Origin: Mizugakiibacter sp.
GTDB taxonomy: Bacteria > Pseudomonadota > Gammaproteobacteria > Xanthomonadales > Rhodanobacteraceae
Reading direction: 5' to 3'
NCBI GenBank assembly: GCA_003233305.1
Contig: QILI01000001.1
Location: 1-32,594, forward strand
Length of the DNA: 32,594 nt
The notes below the pieces were generated by a model that made no database searches, was not told where the DNA came from, and saw nothing but the letters and a program-made list of their open reading frames with translations. Below, piece after piece: positions 30,308 to 32,594 of this stretch. The first letter of the stretch is position 1. The number at the start of each line of letters is the position of its first letter. The position numbers were made by a program, and so were the translations under genes.

Positions 30308-31693
30308 CTACTTTTTCTGGATACCGCCCTCGGTCAGTTGCAGCGGATTGAGCAAGACCTCCAGTTTTTCACGAGACAAACCCGTGGTCTCCATGGCCAC
30401 TTCGATAATGGGCCGCTTCTGCTTGTAGGCCTGCTTGGCCGTGGCCGCGCCCTGCTCGTAGCCAATCACCGGATTAAGTGCCGTGACCAGAATCGGGTTC
30501 TTCGATAGTGCTTCGTCGATATGGGCCTGATTGACCTTGAAATTGGCGATCGCGGTATCGGCCAGAATGCGCGAGGCATTGGCTAGAATCTCGATGGACT
30601 GCAGCAGATTGTAGGCAATCATCGGCAGCATCAGGTTGAGCTGAAAATTTCCCGCCTGAGCGCCGACGGTGATGGCGGCATCGTTACCGATAACCTGGGC
30701 ACAGACCATGGTCACGGCCTCAGGCACCACCGGGTTGATCTTGCCCGGCATAATCGACGATCCAGGCTGCAGGGCCGGCAACTCGATTTCCCCCAACCCT
30801 GCCAGCGGACCCGAATTCATCCAGCGCAAATCGTTAGCGATTTTCATCAAGGCGCAGGCCAGGGTCTTGAGCTGACCAGACAGCGCCACAGCATCATCCT
30901 GAGCAGAAATACCTTCAAAAAAGTTGTCGGCCGAGACAAATTTTACTTTGCTCATGCGACTCAGCTCGGCTGCTACCCCCGCTCCAAAACCGGGGTCGGC
31001 ATTGATTCCTGTGCCTACTGCGCTACCACCTTGCGGCAAACGGCGCATACCCTCCAGCACATCTTCGATGCGCTGAATCGCTGAGCCGATCTGTGCCGAC
31101 CAGCCGGAGAGTTCCTGAGCGAAAGTCAACGGCATCGCATCCATCAGATGGGTGCGCCCGGTTTTGACCACTTTTGTCAGGCCACGAGCACGCTTGTTGA
31201 TCGTTTTCTGCAGGTGCTTCAAGGCCGGTAACAACTGCTCACTGCATTCGAGCGTGGCACTGACATGGATCGCTGTCGGGATCACATCGTTGGAACTCTG
31301 CCCCATATTGACGTGATCGTTGGGGTGGATGGGTTTCTTGCTGGCAGCCGAGGCAAGATGGGCGATGACTTCGTTGGCATTCATGTTGGAGCTGGTTGCC
31401 GACCCAGTCTGGAAAATATCGATGGGAAACTGTGTATCGAACTCGCCCTTGGCCACCCGGTCTGCTGCAGTACGGATGAGGTGAGCCCGGGTCTTCTGCA
31501 AATGTCCCAACTCGGCATTGGTCTGGGCTGCGGCAGCTTTGATCAGACCCAGTGCCCGGATGAAGGCCCGGGGCATACGCAAACCGGAGATCGGAAAGTT
31601 CTGCACCGCCCGCTGGGTCTGGGCGCCATAGAGCGCATCAGCGGGGACTTTGAGTTCACCCATGCTGTCATGTTCGATGCGGAACTTGCTCAT
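30308..31693 (-). CDS. fumC: Class II fumarate hydratase
   Basis: FumC interconverts fumarate and malate in the TCA cycle without an iron-sulfur cluster. The 461 residues have the aspartase/fumarase superfamily regions: TGSATSSNMNANEVIAH, VKTGRTHLMDAMPLTFAQE and the signature GSSIMPGKINPVVPEA with the catalytic serine loop. Length matches E. coli FumC (467). ATG 31693 follows AGGA by about eight bases; the frame to 31789 is rejected as it adds unrelated residues into the purB start region. It is divergent from purB, a member of the same superfamily, 87 bp away. Confidence 0.96.
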   Translation of the reverse strand: MSKFRIEHDSMGELKVPADALYGAQTQRAVQNFPISGLRMPRAFIRALGLIKAAAAQTNAELGHLQKTRAHLIRTAADRVAKGEFDTQFPIDIFQTGSATSSNMNANEVIAHLASAASKKPIHPNDHVNMGQSSNDVIPTAIHVSATLECSEQLLPALKHLQKTINKRARGLTKVVKTGRTHLMDAMPLTFAQELSGWSAQIGSAIQRIEDVLEGMRRLPQGGSAVGTGINADPGFGAGVAAELSRMSKVKFVSADNFFEGISAQDDAVALSGQLKTLACALMKIANDLRWMNSGPLAGLGEIELPALQPGSSIMPGKINPVVPEAVTMVCAQVIGNDAAITVGAQAGNFQLNLMLPMIAYNLLQSIEILANASRILADTAIANFKVNQAHIDEALSKNPILVTALNPVIGYEQGAATAKQAYKQKRPIIEVAMETTGLSREKLEVLLNPLQLTEGGIQKK

Positions 31694-31699
31694 GTTTAG

Positions 31700-32594
<895 letters not shown>

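Overview
The window reads as chromosome of a free-living gammaproteobacterium, perhaps near the Xanthomonadales or another early-branching group. Supporting signs are KDO kinase (KdkA) with a GT9 glycosyltransferase, LapA/LapB control of LPS, EpmA, oligoribonuclease, exonuclease I, an IHF-beta/S1/Cmk block, a long-form IspG, and an enlarged LigA like that I recall from Xanthomonadaceae. No phage, integron, plasmid or CRISPR was seen. The only mobile trace is one small palindromic element. Lineage is inferred from gene content and recalled family lengths, not from any search.

Left part (1-8850): a stretch with no convincing gene leads to a minus-strand tRNA-Val(CAC) with a good sigma70-type promoter. 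Then come a small DUF442-type phosphatase-like protein, KdkA facing a heptosyltransferase-like GT9 protein (38 bp apart), an orn-DUF6165 pair, sbcB, a large fusion of a PlsC acyltransferase with an alanine-racemase-fold domain that has lost its PLP lysine, and a DUF2461 protein.

Middle (8890-15590): ligA and epmA overlap by four bases. They are followed by a secreted or membrane PAP2-like protein with an altered signature, a PuuB-like FAD oxidoreductase, and galU translationally coupled to an unrecognised 89-residue ORF.

Core array (16100-23540, all minus strand): PilZ-like protein, ispG, cmk, rpsA, ihfB, lapA, lapB. The rpsA-ihfB-lapA-lapB order is the familiar gammaproteobacterial one. It joins isoprenoid supply, CMP recycling, translation, nucleoid architecture and LPS control, and with galU, kdkA, GT9 and the phospholipid genes gives the window an envelope-biogenesis flavour.

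Right part (23800-32594): a ClsB-like cardiolipin synthase, xseA, a two-gene unit of a catabolic-type acetolactate synthase homologue and an aldehyde dehydrogenase, a 125-bp MITE-like palindrome with perfect 35-bp arms, then fumC and purB head to head. purB runs off the right edge.

The most unusual item is the PlsC/pseudo-racemase fusion (5933-7840). Next are the galU-coupled small ORF, the LigA insertion that looks like an extra helix-hairpin-helix unit, and the PAP2 protein with PSGE in place of PSGH. No complete new multigene system could be demonstrated.
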